Made by a program: the position numbers and the translations under genes. Below are positions 16,281-25,750 of a stretch of DNA of 64,000 nucleotides, one piece after another. Source of the stretch: Klebsiella quasipneumoniae subsp. quasipneumoniae (GTDB lineage: Bacteria; Pseudomonadota; Gammaproteobacteria; Enterobacterales; Enterobacteriaceae); assembly GCF_020525925.1 (NCBI RefSeq), contig NZ_CP084876.1, forward strand, positions 62,001-126,000. The letters are read 5' to 3'. The notes under the pieces were generated by a model. It ran no database searches and was not told the DNA's origin. It was given only the letters and a program-made list of their open reading frames with translations. Numbering within the stretch: position 1 is the first letter of the stretch; each line of letters begins with the position of its first letter.

Positions 16281-17774
16281 ATGACTTCTCAAGTCGCGAA
16301 CCCACCGGGGCAGTCGATACGCCTGCTGTTTAGCGCCTTGCTGCTGGTGATGCTCCTCTCCGCGCTGGATCAGACCATTGTCTCCACCGCGCTGCCGACG
16401 ATTGTCGGCGAACTGGGCGGGCTGGACAAGCTTTCCTGGGTGGTTACCGCCTATATCCTCAGCTCCACCATCGCGGTGCCGCTGTACGGTAAATTCGGCG
16501 ATCTGTTCGGCCGCAAAATCGTGCTGCAGGTGGCGATTGGGCTGTTTCTTGTCGGCTCCGCCCTCTGCGGGCTGGCGCAGAACATGACCCAGCTGGTGCT
16601 GATGCGCGGCCTGCAGGGGCTCGGCGGCGGCGGCCTGATGGTCATCAGCATGGCGGCGGTGGCCGACGTCATCCCGCCCGCCAGCCGTGGCCGCTATCAG
16701 GGGCTGTTCGGCGGCGTTTTTGGCCTGGCGACGGTGATCGGCCCGCTGATCGGCGGCTTTTTGGTGCAGCACGCCTCCTGGCGCTGGATCTTCTACATCA
16801 ACCTGCCGCTGGGCCTCTTCGCGCTGCTGGTGATCGGCGCGGTATTCCACAGCAGCAATAAACGCAGCCAGCATGAGATTGACTGGCTGGGGGCGATTTA
16901 CCTCAGCATGGCGCTGATGTGCATCATCCTGTTTACCTCGGAAGGGGGCAGCGTTCATGCGTGGAATGACCCGCAGCTGTGGTGCATTCTGGCCTTCGGC
17001 ATCGTGGGGGTCATCGGTTTTATCTACGAAGAGCGAATGGCCGCCGAGCCGATTATTCCGCTGTCGCTGTTCCGCAACCGCAGCTTCCTGCTGTGCAGTC
17101 TGATCGGCTTCGTCATCGGCATGTCGCTGTTTGGATCAGTCACCTTCCTGCCGCTCTATCTGCAGGTGGTGAAGGAGGCGACCCCCACCGAGGCCGGGCT
17201 GCAGCTGATCCCCCTGATGGGCGGCCTGCTGCTGACCTCGATTATCAGCGGGCGGATTATCAGCCGTACCGGTAAATATCGCCTGTTTCCGATCCTCGGT
17301 ACCCTGCTTGGCGTGACCGGCATGGTGCTGCTGACCCGGATCACCATTCACTCACCGCTGTGGCAGCTGTACCTGTTTACCGGCGTGCTGGGGGCCGGTC
17401 TGGGGCTGGTGATGCAGGTGCTGGTCCTGGCGGTACAGAACGCGATGCCGGCGAAGCTTTACGGCGTCGCCACCTCCGGCGTGACCCTGTTCCGCTCGAT
17501 CGGCGGCTCCATCGGCGTGGCGCTGTTTGGCGCGGTGTTCACGCACGTGCTGCAGAGCAACCTGCAAAAGCTGTTGCCGGAAGGCGCGGTACTGCCGCCG
17601 GGAATGAATCCGGTGGCGGTGCAGCACCTGCCCGCGGATATCCGCCTCGACTATCTCGACGCCTTCGGCGCGGCGATCCACGGGGCGTTCCTCATGGCGG
17701 CCTGCATTATGGCGGTGGCGTTTGTCCTCTCCTGGCTGTTAAAGGAGGCGCCGCTGAAGACCGCGACGCACTAA
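16281..17774 (+). CDS. MFS multidrug exporter, DHA2 (EmrB/QacA-like) family
   Basis: 497 aa with about fourteen membrane spans. Span 1 has [22 protein letters not shown], the DHA2 signature with the membrane Asp, and the first loop has [10 protein letters not shown]. It would export cationic or lipophilic compounds by proton antiport. The ATG at 16281 was preferred over a GTG one codon earlier; the ribosome site is weak in either case. A TetR gene diverges from it and probably controls it. The stop overlaps that of the convergent LysR gene by four bases. It is not SmvA, whose start I recall as different. Confidence 0.88.
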   Translation: MTSQVANPPGQSIRLLFSALLLVMLLSALDQTIVSTALPTIVGELGGLDKLSWVVTAYILSSTIAVPLYGKFGDLFGRKIVLQVAIGLFLVGSALCGLAQNMTQLVLMRGLQGLGGGGLMVISMAAVADVIPPASRGRYQGLFGGVFGLATVIGPLIGGFLVQHASWRWIFYINLPLGLFALLVIGAVFHSSNKRSQHEIDWLGAIYLSMALMCIILFTSEGGSVHAWNDPQLWCILAFGIVGVIGFIYEERMAAEPIIPLSLFRNRSFLLCSLIGFVIGMSLFGSVTFLPLYLQVVKEATPTEAGLQLIPLMGGLLLTSIISGRIISRTGKYRLFPILGTLLGVTGMVLLTRITIHSPLWQLYLFTGVLGAGLGLVMQVLVLAVQNAMPAKLYGVATSGVTLFRSIGGSIGVALFGAVFTHVLQSNLQKLLPEGAVLPPGMNPVAVQHLPADIRLDYLDAFGAAIHGAFLMAACIMAVAFVLSWLLKEAPLKTATH

Positions 17775-18685
17775 GCGGCCCCGGCGATGCGCAGCAGCGC
17801 CTGACGCAGCGCCGGCGCGGCAAAATCGATAAATTTTCGCAGCTTAAGCGGCGCCAGGTCCCGGGCGGTATACAGCAAATGGACCGGCGCCGGCTCCGGC
17901 TCGACGCGCTCCAGCAGCAGACGGAGCTCACCCTGTCGCAGGCCGTCCAGCGCCTGATAGTGCAGTAAGCGAGCTACGCCCACCCCCAGCCGCGCGGCAT
18001 CGGCAGCGCTCTCCGGCGTGGTGACCGATAACGCCGGCGGCAGGTTAATCAACTGGTCCTCGCGCTCAGCGGCGCGAAAGCGCCAGCCGCGATAGGGCAT
18101 CGGCGATTCAATGCGGATGATCGGCAGCGCCGCCAGATCGCGCGGCCGCTGCGGCTCGCCGTATTTCGCCAGCAGCGCCGGATGGGCGCAGGCCACGATG
18201 CGCATCCTGCCGAGGCGGGTGGCCACCATGCTGCTGTCCGCCAGGTCGCCTATCCGCACCGCCAGATCGATATGGTCGCCCACCAGGTCGGCGTTACGAT
18301 CGCTGAGCAGCAAACGGACGTGAATCTGCGGGTAACGGGCGATAAATTCAGCGATCACCGGGAGAACGTGCTGGCGTCCAAACATTGTCGGCGCAGAGAT
18401 CACCAGCTCGCCTTTCGGTTCCTGATACTCGCCCGTCGCCTGGCGTTCGGCGTTTTCCACCTCCTCAAGGATCCGCCGCGCGGCAGCGACATAATCGACC
18501 CCGGCGTCGGTGAGCGTCAGTTTGCGGGTGGTCCGCGCCAGCAGGCGCACCCCCAGCGCGTTCTCCAGCTCGCCGATATGGCGGCTGACGGTGGTCAACG
18601 GCATATTCAGCGCCCGCGCCGCCGCCGACATACTCCCCAGCTCGGTCACTTTCACCAGCAGCGCCATCGCGCTTAATCGATCCAT
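17771..18685 (-). CDS. LysR-family transcriptional regulator
   Basis: 304 aa starting [20 protein letters not shown]. The winged helix-turn-helix covers residues about 5-60 ([30 protein letters not shown]), followed by a two-lobed effector domain with the [18 protein letters not shown] segment. The form resembles the CrgA/AaeR-type subgroup. The start at 18685 was chosen because the family begins at this Met; 28 more upstream codons are open but improbable. It diverges from the PNPOx-like/DUF1348 gene pair 95 bp away, its likely target. The effector is unknown. Confidence 0.87.
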   Translation of the reverse strand: MDRLSAMALLVKVTELGSMSAAARALNMPLTTVSRHIGELENALGVRLLARTTRKLTLTDAGVDYVAAARRILEEVENAERQATGEYQEPKGELVISAPTMFGRQHVLPVIAEFIARYPQIHVRLLLSDRNADLVGDHIDLAVRIGDLADSSMVATRLGRMRIVACAHPALLAKYGEPQRPRDLAALPIIRIESPMPYRGWRFRAAEREDQLINLPPALSVTTPESAADAARLGVGVARLLHYQALDGLRQGELRLLLERVEPEPAPVHLLYTARDLAPLKLRKFIDFAAPALRQALLRIAGAA

Positions 18686-18780
18686 TATTCTCCCGATTTT
18701 TGGAAAGATGATTGCCACTAAACCAGTATTATCATTTTTCGCAGTACAGTCCATGATGGCGCCAGACAACAGGAGGCGCT

Positions 18781-19413
18781 ATGGCAGCAACCTTTCTCGA
18801 TATCGCCATCACCCCGGACGTGATGGATGTGCAGCATGAAATGGGCAGCGACCAGCTGTGGCAAACGCCGCGCAGCCGACGCCAGGCCGACCGCTTCGGC
18901 GACAGCGAAGCGGGGATGATCGCCACCCGCGACAGCTTTTATCTGGCGACGGTGTCGCAGAGCGGCTGGCCCTACATTCAGCATCGCGGCGGCCCGCCGG
19001 GGTTTCTGCATCTGCTGGACGATACCACCCTGGCGATGGCGGATTTCGGCGGCAACCGTCAGTACATCACCACCGGCAACCTGCGCGGCAGCGACCGGGC
19101 CTGCCTGTTTTTGATGGATTATCCGCGCCGTGCCAGGCTGAAAATCTACGCCACCGTCGAGGTCGTGGCGGCAGAGAACCACCCGCCGCTGCTGGCGCAG
19201 GTGGCGCCGGCCAACTATCGCGCCCGCATCGAGCGCCTGTTTCTTTTTCATCTGCAGGCGTTTGACTGGAACTGCCCGCAGCACATTACGCCGCGCTACA
19301 GCGCGCAGCAGGTGGCGGAGTACAGCCAGAACCTGCAGCAACGTATTCATGACCTGGAGCAGGAGAATCAGCGCCTGCAGCAGCAATTAGCCCGCAGAGG
19401 AGAGTCAGCATGA
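18781..19413 (+). CDS. Pyridoxamine 5'-phosphate oxidase-like flavin-binding protein
   Basis: 210 aa. Residues about 45-150 form the split-barrel fold ([39 protein letters not shown]), which binds FMN or F420 in related proteins. The C-terminus is a predicted coiled coil ([22 protein letters not shown]), an extension often seen in this subgroup. AGGAGGC precedes the start. The stop overlaps the next gene's start (ATGA), so the two are coupled. It is not the vitamin B6 enzyme PdxH. A redox or detoxifying role on a small organic compound is possible but unproven. Confidence 0.75.
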   Translation: MAATFLDIAITPDVMDVQHEMGSDQLWQTPRSRRQADRFGDSEAGMIATRDSFYLATVSQSGWPYIQHRGGPPGFLHLLDDTTLAMADFGGNRQYITTGNLRGSDRACLFLMDYPRRARLKIYATVEVVAAENHPPLLAQVAPANYRARIERLFLFHLQAFDWNCPQHITPRYSAQQVAEYSQNLQQRIHDLEQENQRLQQQLARRGESA

Positions 19414-19880
19414 CCGAACAACGTCCCCCGTTACCGCCGTTTACCCGCGACAGCGCTATCCAGAAGGTCCGCGCTGCGGAAGATGGCTGGAACAGCCGCG
19501 ATGCCGAAAAGGTCGCTCTGGCCTACACCATGGACAGCGAATGGCGCAACCGCAGCGAGTTTGTCCACGGCAGGGGGCAAATTGTCGAATTCCTGCAGCG
19601 AAAATGGCATAAGGAGCAGCAATATCGGCTGATTAAGGAGCTGTGGGCATGGCAGGAAAATCGCATCGCCGTGCGCTTCGCCTATGAGTGGTGCGACGAC
19701 AGCGGCAACTGGTTTCGCTCGTACGGCAATGAAAACTGGGAGTTTGATCAGCACGGGCTGATGCAGACGCGCTACGCCTGCATCAACGACCTGCCGATCG
19801 CCGAAAGCGAGCGCCTGTTCCACTGGCCCCAGGGGCGTCGCCCGGACGATCATCCGGGGCTCAGCGACCTGGGGCTGTAA
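19410..19880 (+). CDS. DUF1348 / NTF2-like protein
   Basis: 156 aa of the SnoaL/NTF2-like alpha-beta barrel type matching DUF1348. The protein is rich in Trp and acidic residues and contains [31 protein letters not shown], typical of this family. NTF2-like barrels hold small ligands and serve as isomerases, hydrolases or binding proteins; no catalytic assignment is possible. It is translationally coupled to the flavin-binding protein before it, and a LysR regulator diverges from the pair, so all three probably serve one pathway. The downstream neighbour is convergent. Confidence 0.75.
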   Translation: MTEQRPPLPPFTRDSAIQKVRAAEDGWNSRDAEKVALAYTMDSEWRNRSEFVHGRGQIVEFLQRKWHKEQQYRLIKELWAWQENRIAVRFAYEWCDDSGNWFRSYGNENWEFDQHGLMQTRYACINDLPIAESERLFHWPQGRRPDDHPGLSDLGL

Positions 19881-19900
19881 AACCGGCGCTGCGCGACGGA

Positions 19901-20437
19901 TTAATCGGCTTTCGGGAAGTCGACCACCGTGTCGTTAACCCGGTTCACCATATTGGTGAACAGGATCGCGCTGATGGCGCTGATAATCTCAATCACCTGC
20001 TGGTCGCTAAAACCGGCGTTGCGCAGCGCGGCGACGTCGGCTTCCGGCAGCGTGCCGGTGGTGGTCACCAGCGTCTGCGCAAATTTCACCAGCGCATCAA
20101 GCTGTGCCTCTTCCGCATACTCCCCGCGGCGCAGGGCGTGGATCTGTTCGCTGCTGAAGCCGGCTTTTTTCGCCATCAGCGTATGTGCGGCCAGGCAGTA
20201 GTCACAGCCGGTGGCTTCGCTGACCGACAGGTTAATGGCTTCCAGCTGTTGGGCGCTGAGGCTGCCTTTATGTAGCATCGCATTGTGCGCCAGCGCCTGC
20301 TGCAGCGCGGCCGGCGAGTGGCCGCCGATGGCCAGGTAGGCATTCGGCACTTTGCCCATCGCTTTTTTGATCCCGGCGAAAATATCGGCGGCTTTGCCGG
20401 TGGCGTCTTGTTCACGGATATCAGCTAAACGGCTCAT
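19901..20437 (-). CDS. AhpD-like carboxymuconolactone decarboxylase family protein
   Basis: 178 aa, all helical. The AhpD-type redox motif CDYCLAAH (Cys78, Cys81, His85) is intact, which points to alkylhydroperoxidase or peroxidase-like activity rather than lactone decarboxylation. The N-terminal part (IFAGIKKAMGKVPNAYLAIGGHSP) is characteristic of the group. GGAGTTAACC lies before the ATG. It diverges from an AraC-type regulator 118 bp away, the natural candidate for its control. The reductant partner is unknown. Confidence 0.82.
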   Translation of the reverse strand: MSRLADIREQDATGKAADIFAGIKKAMGKVPNAYLAIGGHSPAALQQALAHNAMLHKGSLSAQQLEAINLSVSEATGCDYCLAAHTLMAKKAGFSSEQIHALRRGEYAEEAQLDALVKFAQTLVTTTGTLPEADVAALRNAGFSDQQVIEIISAISAILFTNMVNRVNDTVVDFPKAD

Positions 20438-20555
20438 GGTTAACTCCTGTTGTTTTCGAGGGTGTGTGTTGGCATCGGGGTCATCTTAGGCGGTTGCCGC
20501 ATGCTAGACTGGCGGTCTTCGTCTCACCTTTTTGTCTTATCGTCTCAGGAGAAGC

Positions 20556-21461
20556 ATGGACAGTCTCAGTCATCTGCTGGCGCTGCTGGCGCCGCGCTGC
20601 GAAGTGAACCTGCACTGTCGCTTCGGCGGCCGCTGGCAGGCCGGGCACCAGCAAATGCGCAGCGGCGTGGTGCCATGGCACGTGGTGCTGCGCGGCGAGG
20701 GGCGGCTCAACGTCGGCGGCCAGACCCATCACCTGCGCGCGGGAGATGTGGTCCTCCTGCCGCACGGTTCGCCGCACCTGATGGAGAGCCTGGTGGAGTG
20801 GGGCCAGGTGCTGCCGGTGGCGCATCGCTTTAACGGCACGGTGACGGAAATGCGCGCCGGCCCGGCGGAGGGGGCGCTGGAGATGCTGTGCGGCGAATTC
20901 TATTTTGGTCCGCACGTCAGCTGGCTGTTCACTGAGGCGTCGACGCTGATCCATCTCCATACCGATGCGCGCGAAGACTGCCCGGAGCTGCAGCCGTTGC
21001 TTAACATACTGGTCCGCGAAAGTCTGGCGCAGCGTCCCGGCGGCAGCGCTATCGTGCGCAGCCTCGGCGATACGCTGCTGGTGCTGCTGCTGCGCATGCT
21101 GCTTGGCGAGCAGCAGCCGCCAGGCGGGCTGCTGCGTCTGATGAGCGATGAGCGCCTGATGCCGGCGGTGCTGGCGGTGATGGCGACCCCGGAGCAGCCG
21201 TGGACGCTGGAAACCATGGCCGCCCGCGCCTTTCTGTCGCGGGCCACCTTTGCCCGCCATTTTGCCCGCGTTTATCACCTGACGCCGCAGGCGTGGCTGT
21301 CGCAGCTGCGAATGGCGCTGGCCGCCCGGCTGCTGCGCCTGGAGCGTCAGACCAACCTCGAGGTCATTGCCGAACGCTGCGGCTTTCAGTCGCTGGCGTC
21401 CTTCTCGAAGCGCTTCAAAATGCGCTATGGCGTGACGCCGGGCGAGTGGCGACGGGGCTAG
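20556..21461 (+). CDS. AraC-family transcriptional regulator with cupin sensor domain
   Basis: 301 aa starting MDSLSHLLALLAPRCEVNLH, with AGGAGAAGC upstream. The N-terminal cupin (about residues 1-170, with LRAGDVVLLPHGSPHLM) would bind a small molecule, and the C-terminal pair of helix-turn-helices (about 205-300) ends in LEVIAERCGFQSLASFSKRFKMRYGVTPGEWRRG. It matches the RipA/cupin_6 type found beside AhpD-like or dehydrogenase genes. It probably regulates the divergent AhpD-like gene. Eight further codons upstream are open but have no ribosome site. Confidence 0.87.
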   Translation: MDSLSHLLALLAPRCEVNLHCRFGGRWQAGHQQMRSGVVPWHVVLRGEGRLNVGGQTHHLRAGDVVLLPHGSPHLMESLVEWGQVLPVAHRFNGTVTEMRAGPAEGALEMLCGEFYFGPHVSWLFTEASTLIHLHTDAREDCPELQPLLNILVRESLAQRPGGSAIVRSLGDTLLVLLLRMLLGEQQPPGGLLRLMSDERLMPAVLAVMATPEQPWTLETMAARAFLSRATFARHFARVYHLTPQAWLSQLRMALAARLLRLERQTNLEVIAERCGFQSLASFSKRFKMRYGVTPGEWRRG

Positions 21462-21579
21462 CGCTTCGCGCCTGGCGAAGATGATTTTATTTCCGGTTGC
21501 GCGGTTTGCTGTTTATTACCCCACCCGAAAGTCGCTATAGTTTTGCACGAAAAAAACAACGACAGTCAGGACGGACAGG

Positions 21580-22398
21580 GTGAAGAGGATGAGATTACGT
21601 TTACGTGCCGCCGCCGCGGTAATGCTGGCGGGTCTGGCGCTGGTCGGCTGCGACCAAAAGGGTAATGAAGCGAAGCACATTAAGGTCGGCGTGATTAACG
21701 GCGCTGAACAGGATGTGGCGGAAGTGGCGAAGAAAGTGGCCAAAGAGAAATATGGTCTGGAGGTTGAGCTGGTGGGGTTCAGCGGCTCGCTGTTGCCTAA
21801 CGAATCGACCAACGCCGGGGATCTGGACGCCAACGTCTTCCAGCATCGGCCTTTCCTTGAGCAGGACAACAAAGCGCATAACTACCATCTGGTGGCGGTA
21901 GGCAATACCTTCGTCTTCCCGATGGCCGGCTATTCGCGCAAGATAAAGTCAGTCGCCGAACTGAAAGACGGCGCGACGATCGCTATCCCCAACGATCCGA
22001 CCAACCTCGGGCGGGCGCTGCTGCTGCTGCAAAAAGAGAAGCTGATAACCCTCAAAGCCGGTACCGGCCTGCTGCCGACGGCGGTGGATATCACCGACAA
22101 CCCGCATCATCTGAAAATTATGGAGCTGGAAGGGGCGCAACTGCCGCGCGTACTCGACGATCCTAAAGTCGACGTGGCCATCATCAGCACCACCTACCTG
22201 CAGCAAACCGGGCTGTCGCCGGTTCGCGATGGCATCTTTATCGAAGATAAAAACTCGCCCTACGTGAACATCATCGTGACCCGTGAAGACAATAAAGACG
22301 CCGAAAACGTGAAAGAGTTTATGCAGTCGTACCAGTCGCCGGAGGTGGCGAAGGCGGCAGAGACTATTTTCAACGGCGGCGCGGTGCCGGGCTGGTAA
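21580..22398 (+). CDS. nlpA: MetQ/NlpA-family inner-membrane lipoprotein NlpA
   Basis: 272 aa from GTG. The lipobox is LVGC (Cys24) followed by Asp at +2, the signal for retention in the inner membrane. The mature part is almost identical to recalled E. coli NlpA (KHIKVGVINGAEQDVAEVA; VFQHRPFLEQDNKAHNY; ETIFNGGAVPGW). NlpA is a methionine-binding paralogue of MetQ and can partly replace it in methionine ABC import. An ATG three codons later (21589) is an alternative start; spacing from AGGACGG favours the GTG slightly. A DMT-type exporter follows after 24 bp. The separation from yicL is unlike E. coli. Confidence 0.92.
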   Translation: MKRMRLRLRAAAAVMLAGLALVGCDQKGNEAKHIKVGVINGAEQDVAEVAKKVAKEKYGLEVELVGFSGSLLPNESTNAGDLDANVFQHRPFLEQDNKAHNYHLVAVGNTFVFPMAGYSRKIKSVAELKDGATIAIPNDPTNLGRALLLLQKEKLITLKAGTGLLPTAVDITDNPHHLKIMELEGAQLPRVLDDPKVDVAIISTTYLQQTGLSPVRDGIFIEDKNSPYVNIIVTREDNKDAENVKEFMQSYQSPEVAKAAETIFNGGAVPGW

Positions 22399-22422
22399 GC
22401 CAACTTACAGGGAGAGGCGCGT

Positions 22423-23277
22423 ATGGTACGCCAACGGCAGGCCGATCTGCTGCTGATTGCCGCGACGGTGATTGCCGCCTGCGGCTGGATTTTTTCCCGC
22501 GAGGCGATCGCCGGCATGCCGGTATTCGCGTTCCTTGGGCTGCGCTTTTTCTTCGCCGCGCTGCTGCTGCTGCCGTTTTGCCGCGGGTTTCGCCCGCAAA
22601 AGCAGCACTGGCCAAAGCTCATCATCAGCGGGCTATGGTTTGCGCTCAACCTCTGCCTGTGGATCTACTCGGTCTCCACGACGGCGTCGCTCGGCGAAGG
22701 GGCGTTTATCATGAGCCTGTCGATGATGTTCGTCCCGCTGACCGCGTGGGTGATGATGAAGGTGCGTCCGCCGCGGGCCTGGTGGGAGTGCCTGCCGATC
22801 GCGGTGGTGGGCCTGGGCCTGCTCAGCCTGCACATGCCGATAGTCTTCCATCCCAGCCAGGGCTGGTTTTTGCTGACGGCGCTGGTGCAGTCCATCTGGT
22901 TCTGTTACACCAGCCGCTGCGCGCGCGAAGTACCGCTGATCCCCCTGACCACCGTGCAGCTGGCGATCACTGGTATCGTCGGGTTGACCCTCTCCGCTGC
23001 CGTTGAACGCTGGGACCAGCCGATGACCCTGCCGACCTTCGGCTGGCTGGTGGCCAGCATTGTCATCGCCACCAGCCTGCGCTTCGGTCTGCAGATGAAG
23101 GGGCAGAAGTACGCGGCGGTGGCCAGCGCGGCGATCATTATGGTGCTCGAACCGCTGCTGACGGTCATTGCCGCCGCGCTGTGGTATGGCGAACAGCTGC
23201 CGCTGCAGAAGATTATCGGCGGCGTGCTGATCCTGGTTGCCCAGCTGTGGTTCCGCTGGCGGATGCTTAAGCCGTAG
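22423..23277 (+). CDS. EamA/DMT-family transporter
   Basis: 284 aa, ten membrane spans in two EamA repeats. The start MVRQRQADLLLIAATVIAACGWIFSREA and the central KGQKYAAVASAAIIMVLEPLLTVIAA repeat are typical of drug/metabolite exporters of the RhaT/YdcZ superfamily. It begins 24 bp after nlpA with GGGAGAGG upstream, so the two may share a transcript. The substrate cannot be deduced. The stop overlaps the convergent Nudix gene by 11 bases. Confidence 0.82.
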   Translation: MVRQRQADLLLIAATVIAACGWIFSREAIAGMPVFAFLGLRFFFAALLLLPFCRGFRPQKQHWPKLIISGLWFALNLCLWIYSVSTTASLGEGAFIMSLSMMFVPLTAWVMMKVRPPRAWWECLPIAVVGLGLLSLHMPIVFHPSQGWFLLTALVQSIWFCYTSRCAREVPLIPLTTVQLAITGIVGLTLSAAVERWDQPMTLPTFGWLVASIVIATSLRFGLQMKGQKYAAVASAAIIMVLEPLLTVIAAALWYGEQLPLQKIIGGVLILVAQLWFRWRMLKP

Positions 23278-23827
23278 CCTGCCCGGTGCGCGGCTGCGCC
23301 ATCAATTGCAGCAGCGGCACCAGCGACAGCCCGTCCGGCATTTCGCCGCGGGCGATCAGCTGGTTTATCTCCTCAAAGGTAAACCAGCCGGTTTCCATCA
23401 CTTCATCCTGATCCGCATCCATCCCCACCCAGCGTAAACCGGTGGCCAGCCAGGTGATAAACAGCTGATCGCTGCTGCCGTAGGAGGGGTTGAAGCGAAT
23501 GATCTCCTCGACGCGTTGCGCCTGCCAGCCGGTCTCTTCCCGCAGCTCGCGCAGCGCGGCGACCGCCGGATCTTCCCCTTCGTCAACGCCGCCTGACGGA
23601 ATGGCCCACACCACCTTGTCGATCAGGTAGCGGTAGTGGCGAATCAGCAGCACTTTCTCATCCTGAATGGCCACAATCCCCACCGCCGGGCGCGGATAGT
23701 GAATGGCGTAAAAGTCGCGGCGCTCGCCGGGGGCGATATCAATACCCACCTTGCGCATGCTGAACCACGGCGTCTCGGCGATGACCTGCGGGTCGTGCAT
23801 ATCGGCGGCGGTCAGTTTTTTCTTCAT
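23267..23827 (-). CDS. Nudix hydrolase (ADP-ribose pyrophosphatase-like)
   Basis: 186 aa. A complete Nudix box spans residues 79-101 (it starts GGVDEGEDP and ends RELREETGW), preserving the catalytic REx2EE metal ligands. The N-terminal sheet before it (PWFSMRKVGIDIAPGERRDFYAIHYPRPAVGIVAI) resembles NudF/ADP-ribose pyrophosphatases, so hydrolysis of a nucleoside diphosphate sugar is likely. The start at 23827 with AGGAGTGGC upstream is better supported than a 28-codon extension. It converges on the DMT gene and diverges from the MBL-fold gene. Confidence 0.85.
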   Translation of the reverse strand: MKKKLTAADMHDPQVIAETPWFSMRKVGIDIAPGERRDFYAIHYPRPAVGIVAIQDEKVLLIRHYRYLIDKVVWAIPSGGVDEGEDPAVAALRELREETGWQAQRVEEIIRFNPSYGSSDQLFITWLATGLRWVGMDADQDEVMETGWFTFEEINQLIARGEMPDGLSLVPLLQLMAQPRTGQATA

Positions 23828-23995
23828 CCTGCCACTCCTGTCAAAAATGGAGCCTTCAGAACAACATAGCCGGAGGCGGATAGCAATCGCCACAGGTTGG
23901 CCCGATTTCATCGATCCTTGCCCAAATGCCCCTATTGCGCCAGGCTGGTACTCAGTACGATGTTCGTCAAATCACCCCCCCTGAGGAACGCCAAC

Positions 23996-24775
23996 ATGAA
24001 CATCACCCATATCCGTAACGCGACCCAGATTATTGAATATGCCGGGAAAAAGTTTCTGATCGATCCGATGCTGGCGGACAAGGGCGCCTGGCCGGGTTTT
24101 CCGGGCACCGCGCGCAGCGAGCTGCGCAACCCGCTGGTAGCGCTGCCTTTTTCCCGCGATAAAATCATCGACGTTGACGCGGTGATCGTCACCCATACCC
24201 ATGACGATCACTGGGACGAGGCGGCGATCGCCGCGATCCCGAAAACCCTGCCGGTGTTCGTCCAGCACGAAGCCGACGGCGCGTTGCTGCGCAGCCAGGG
24301 TTTCCAGGATATCCGCCTGCTGACGGCAGACAGCGAATTTGCCGGCGTGCGCCTGCTGAAAACCACCTCCGGCCAGCACGGCAGCGATCGCACCTACGCG
24401 GTGCCGGCGATGGCCGAACGCCTGGGCGAGGCCTGCGGCGTGCTGTTTCGCCATCCGCAGGAGAAGACGCTGTGGCTGGTGGGGGATACCATCTGGCGTG
24501 ATGAAATTGCAGCCGACCTGCTGAAGCTGCGCCCGGACGTGGTGGTCCTCAACGCCGGCTACGCCCACGTCATCGGCTTTGGCCCGATTATCATGGGCAA
24601 AGAGGATCTCCTGAACGTACACTTCACCCTGCCGGAAGCGAAAATCATGGCGATTCACCTGGAAGCGGTCAACCACTGCCTGGTGAGCCGGGAAGAGATG
24701 CGCCAGTATGCGCTGGATAATCAGATAGCCGAGGTAGTGTGTATCCCGCAGGATGGGGAAACCGTGGTTTATTAA
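23996..24775 (+). CDS. MBL-fold metal-dependent hydrolase (UlaG/YtnP-like)
   Basis: 259 aa. The metal motif HTHDDHWD (residues 67-74) and later His/Asp ligands (VGDTIW near 162; H220 and H225 region, AIHLEAVNHCL) identify the metallo-beta-lactamase fold of the UlaG-like branch. It probably cleaves a small ester, lactone or phosphodiester; no substrate is evident. The ATG at 23996 has GAGGAAC upstream. A GlxA-type AraC regulator begins 21 bp after the stop and may control it. An open frame upstream to 23897 has no ribosome site. Confidence 0.85.
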   Translation: MNITHIRNATQIIEYAGKKFLIDPMLADKGAWPGFPGTARSELRNPLVALPFSRDKIIDVDAVIVTHTHDDHWDEAAIAAIPKTLPVFVQHEADGALLRSQGFQDIRLLTADSEFAGVRLLKTTSGQHGSDRTYAVPAMAERLGEACGVLFRHPQEKTLWLVGDTIWRDEIAADLLKLRPDVVVLNAGYAHVIGFGPIIMGKEDLLNVHFTLPEAKIMAIHLEAVNHCLVSREEMRQYALDNQIAEVVCIPQDGETVVY

Positions 24776-24796
24776 CGTGCGCAAGGGGAAGGAACG

Positions 24797-25750
24797 ATGA
24801 AACTCACCGACGTGGCGATTGTTGCCGTAGAGGGCTTTAGCCCGTTTCATTACGCCGTTCCCTGCATGCTGTTTGGCGATTCGGTCTCTGAAAGCAAACG
24901 CTTTAACCTGCACATTTGCGCCGAGCGGCCGGGGCTGCTGCGCGCCCGCGACGGCTTTGCGCTGTACGCCAGCGGCGATTACGCCGTGCTGGAACAGGCG
25001 GATATCGTGGTGGTGCCTTACTGGGGCGAGGTTGACCGCCGCCCGCCGCAGGCGCTGCTTGATAGCCTGGTGCGGGCCCGGAATAACGGCGCGGAAATCG
25101 TCGGTCTGTGCCTCGGCGCGTTCGTCCTGGGCTACGCCGGGCTGCTGGACGGGAAACGCGCGGCGACCCACTGGGAGTTTGAGCAGGATTTTCAGCGTCG
25201 GTTTCCGCAGGTGCGGCTGGATATCAACGCCCTGTACGTCGACGACCAGCGGATCATTACTTCGGCGGGCACCGCGGCGGCGCTGGACTGTTGCCTCTAC
25301 ATCATCCGCCAGCGTTTCGGCAGCCTCGCGGCCAACCAGATCGCCCGGCGGCTGATTGTTTCACCGCACCGCGAGGGCGGCCAGGCGCAGTTCATCGCCC
25401 AGCCGGTGCCGAAAAACACCCGCGATGCGCGAATCAACTGCCTGCTGGATTATCTGCAGCAGCATATTGCCGAGCCGCATAATCTTGATTCGCTGGCCCG
25501 GGTGGTGGCGATGAGCCGCCGCAGCCTGACCCGCCACTTCGCCCGGGCGACCGGGATGAGCATTACCGACTGGCTGACCGCCGAACGCCTGCGCCGCAGC
25601 CAGAGCCTGCTTGAGGCGGGCGATCTGCCGGTTGAGCAGGTGGCGGAGGCGGTGGGTTATCTCTCTGCCGTCACCTGGCGTCAGCAGTTTAAGGCGCGCT
25701 TTGGCGTCAGTCCGACCGAATGGCGGCGCACCTTTCGCCGCGGCGCTTAG
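24797..25750 (+). CDS. GlxA-family AraC-type regulator with DJ-1/PfpI domain
   Basis: 317 aa. The N-terminal DJ-1/PfpI domain (residues about 5-170) has GLCLGAFVLGYAGLLDG with a Cys at the nucleophile elbow. The C-terminal AraC domain (about 210-315) ends with the GVSPTEWRRTFRR signature. GlxA-type regulators such as FtrA sense small metabolites through the DJ-1 domain. It follows the MBL gene closely on the same strand and has AAGGGGAAGGA before the ATG. Its last four bases overlap the convergent yahK-like gene. It may regulate the MBL hydrolase or the dehydrogenase. Confidence 0.85.
   Translation: MKLTDVAIVAVEGFSPFHYAVPCMLFGDSVSESKRFNLHICAERPGLLRARDGFALYASGDYAVLEQADIVVVPYWGEVDRRPPQALLDSLVRARNNGAEIVGLCLGAFVLGYAGLLDGKRAATHWEFEQDFQRRFPQVRLDINALYVDDQRIITSAGTAAALDCCLYIIRQRFGSLAANQIARRLIVSPHREGGQAQFIAQPVPKNTRDARINCLLDYLQQHIAEPHNLDSLARVVAMSRRSLTRHFARATGMSITDWLTAERLRRSQSLLEAGDLPVEQVAEAVGYLSAVTWRQQFKARFGVSPTEWRRTFRRGA

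Noticed and set aside
23972..25171. 399-codon open frame antisense to the MBL and GlxA-type genes
   Set aside because: Both genes on the plus strand have intact motifs; the antisense protein has none.
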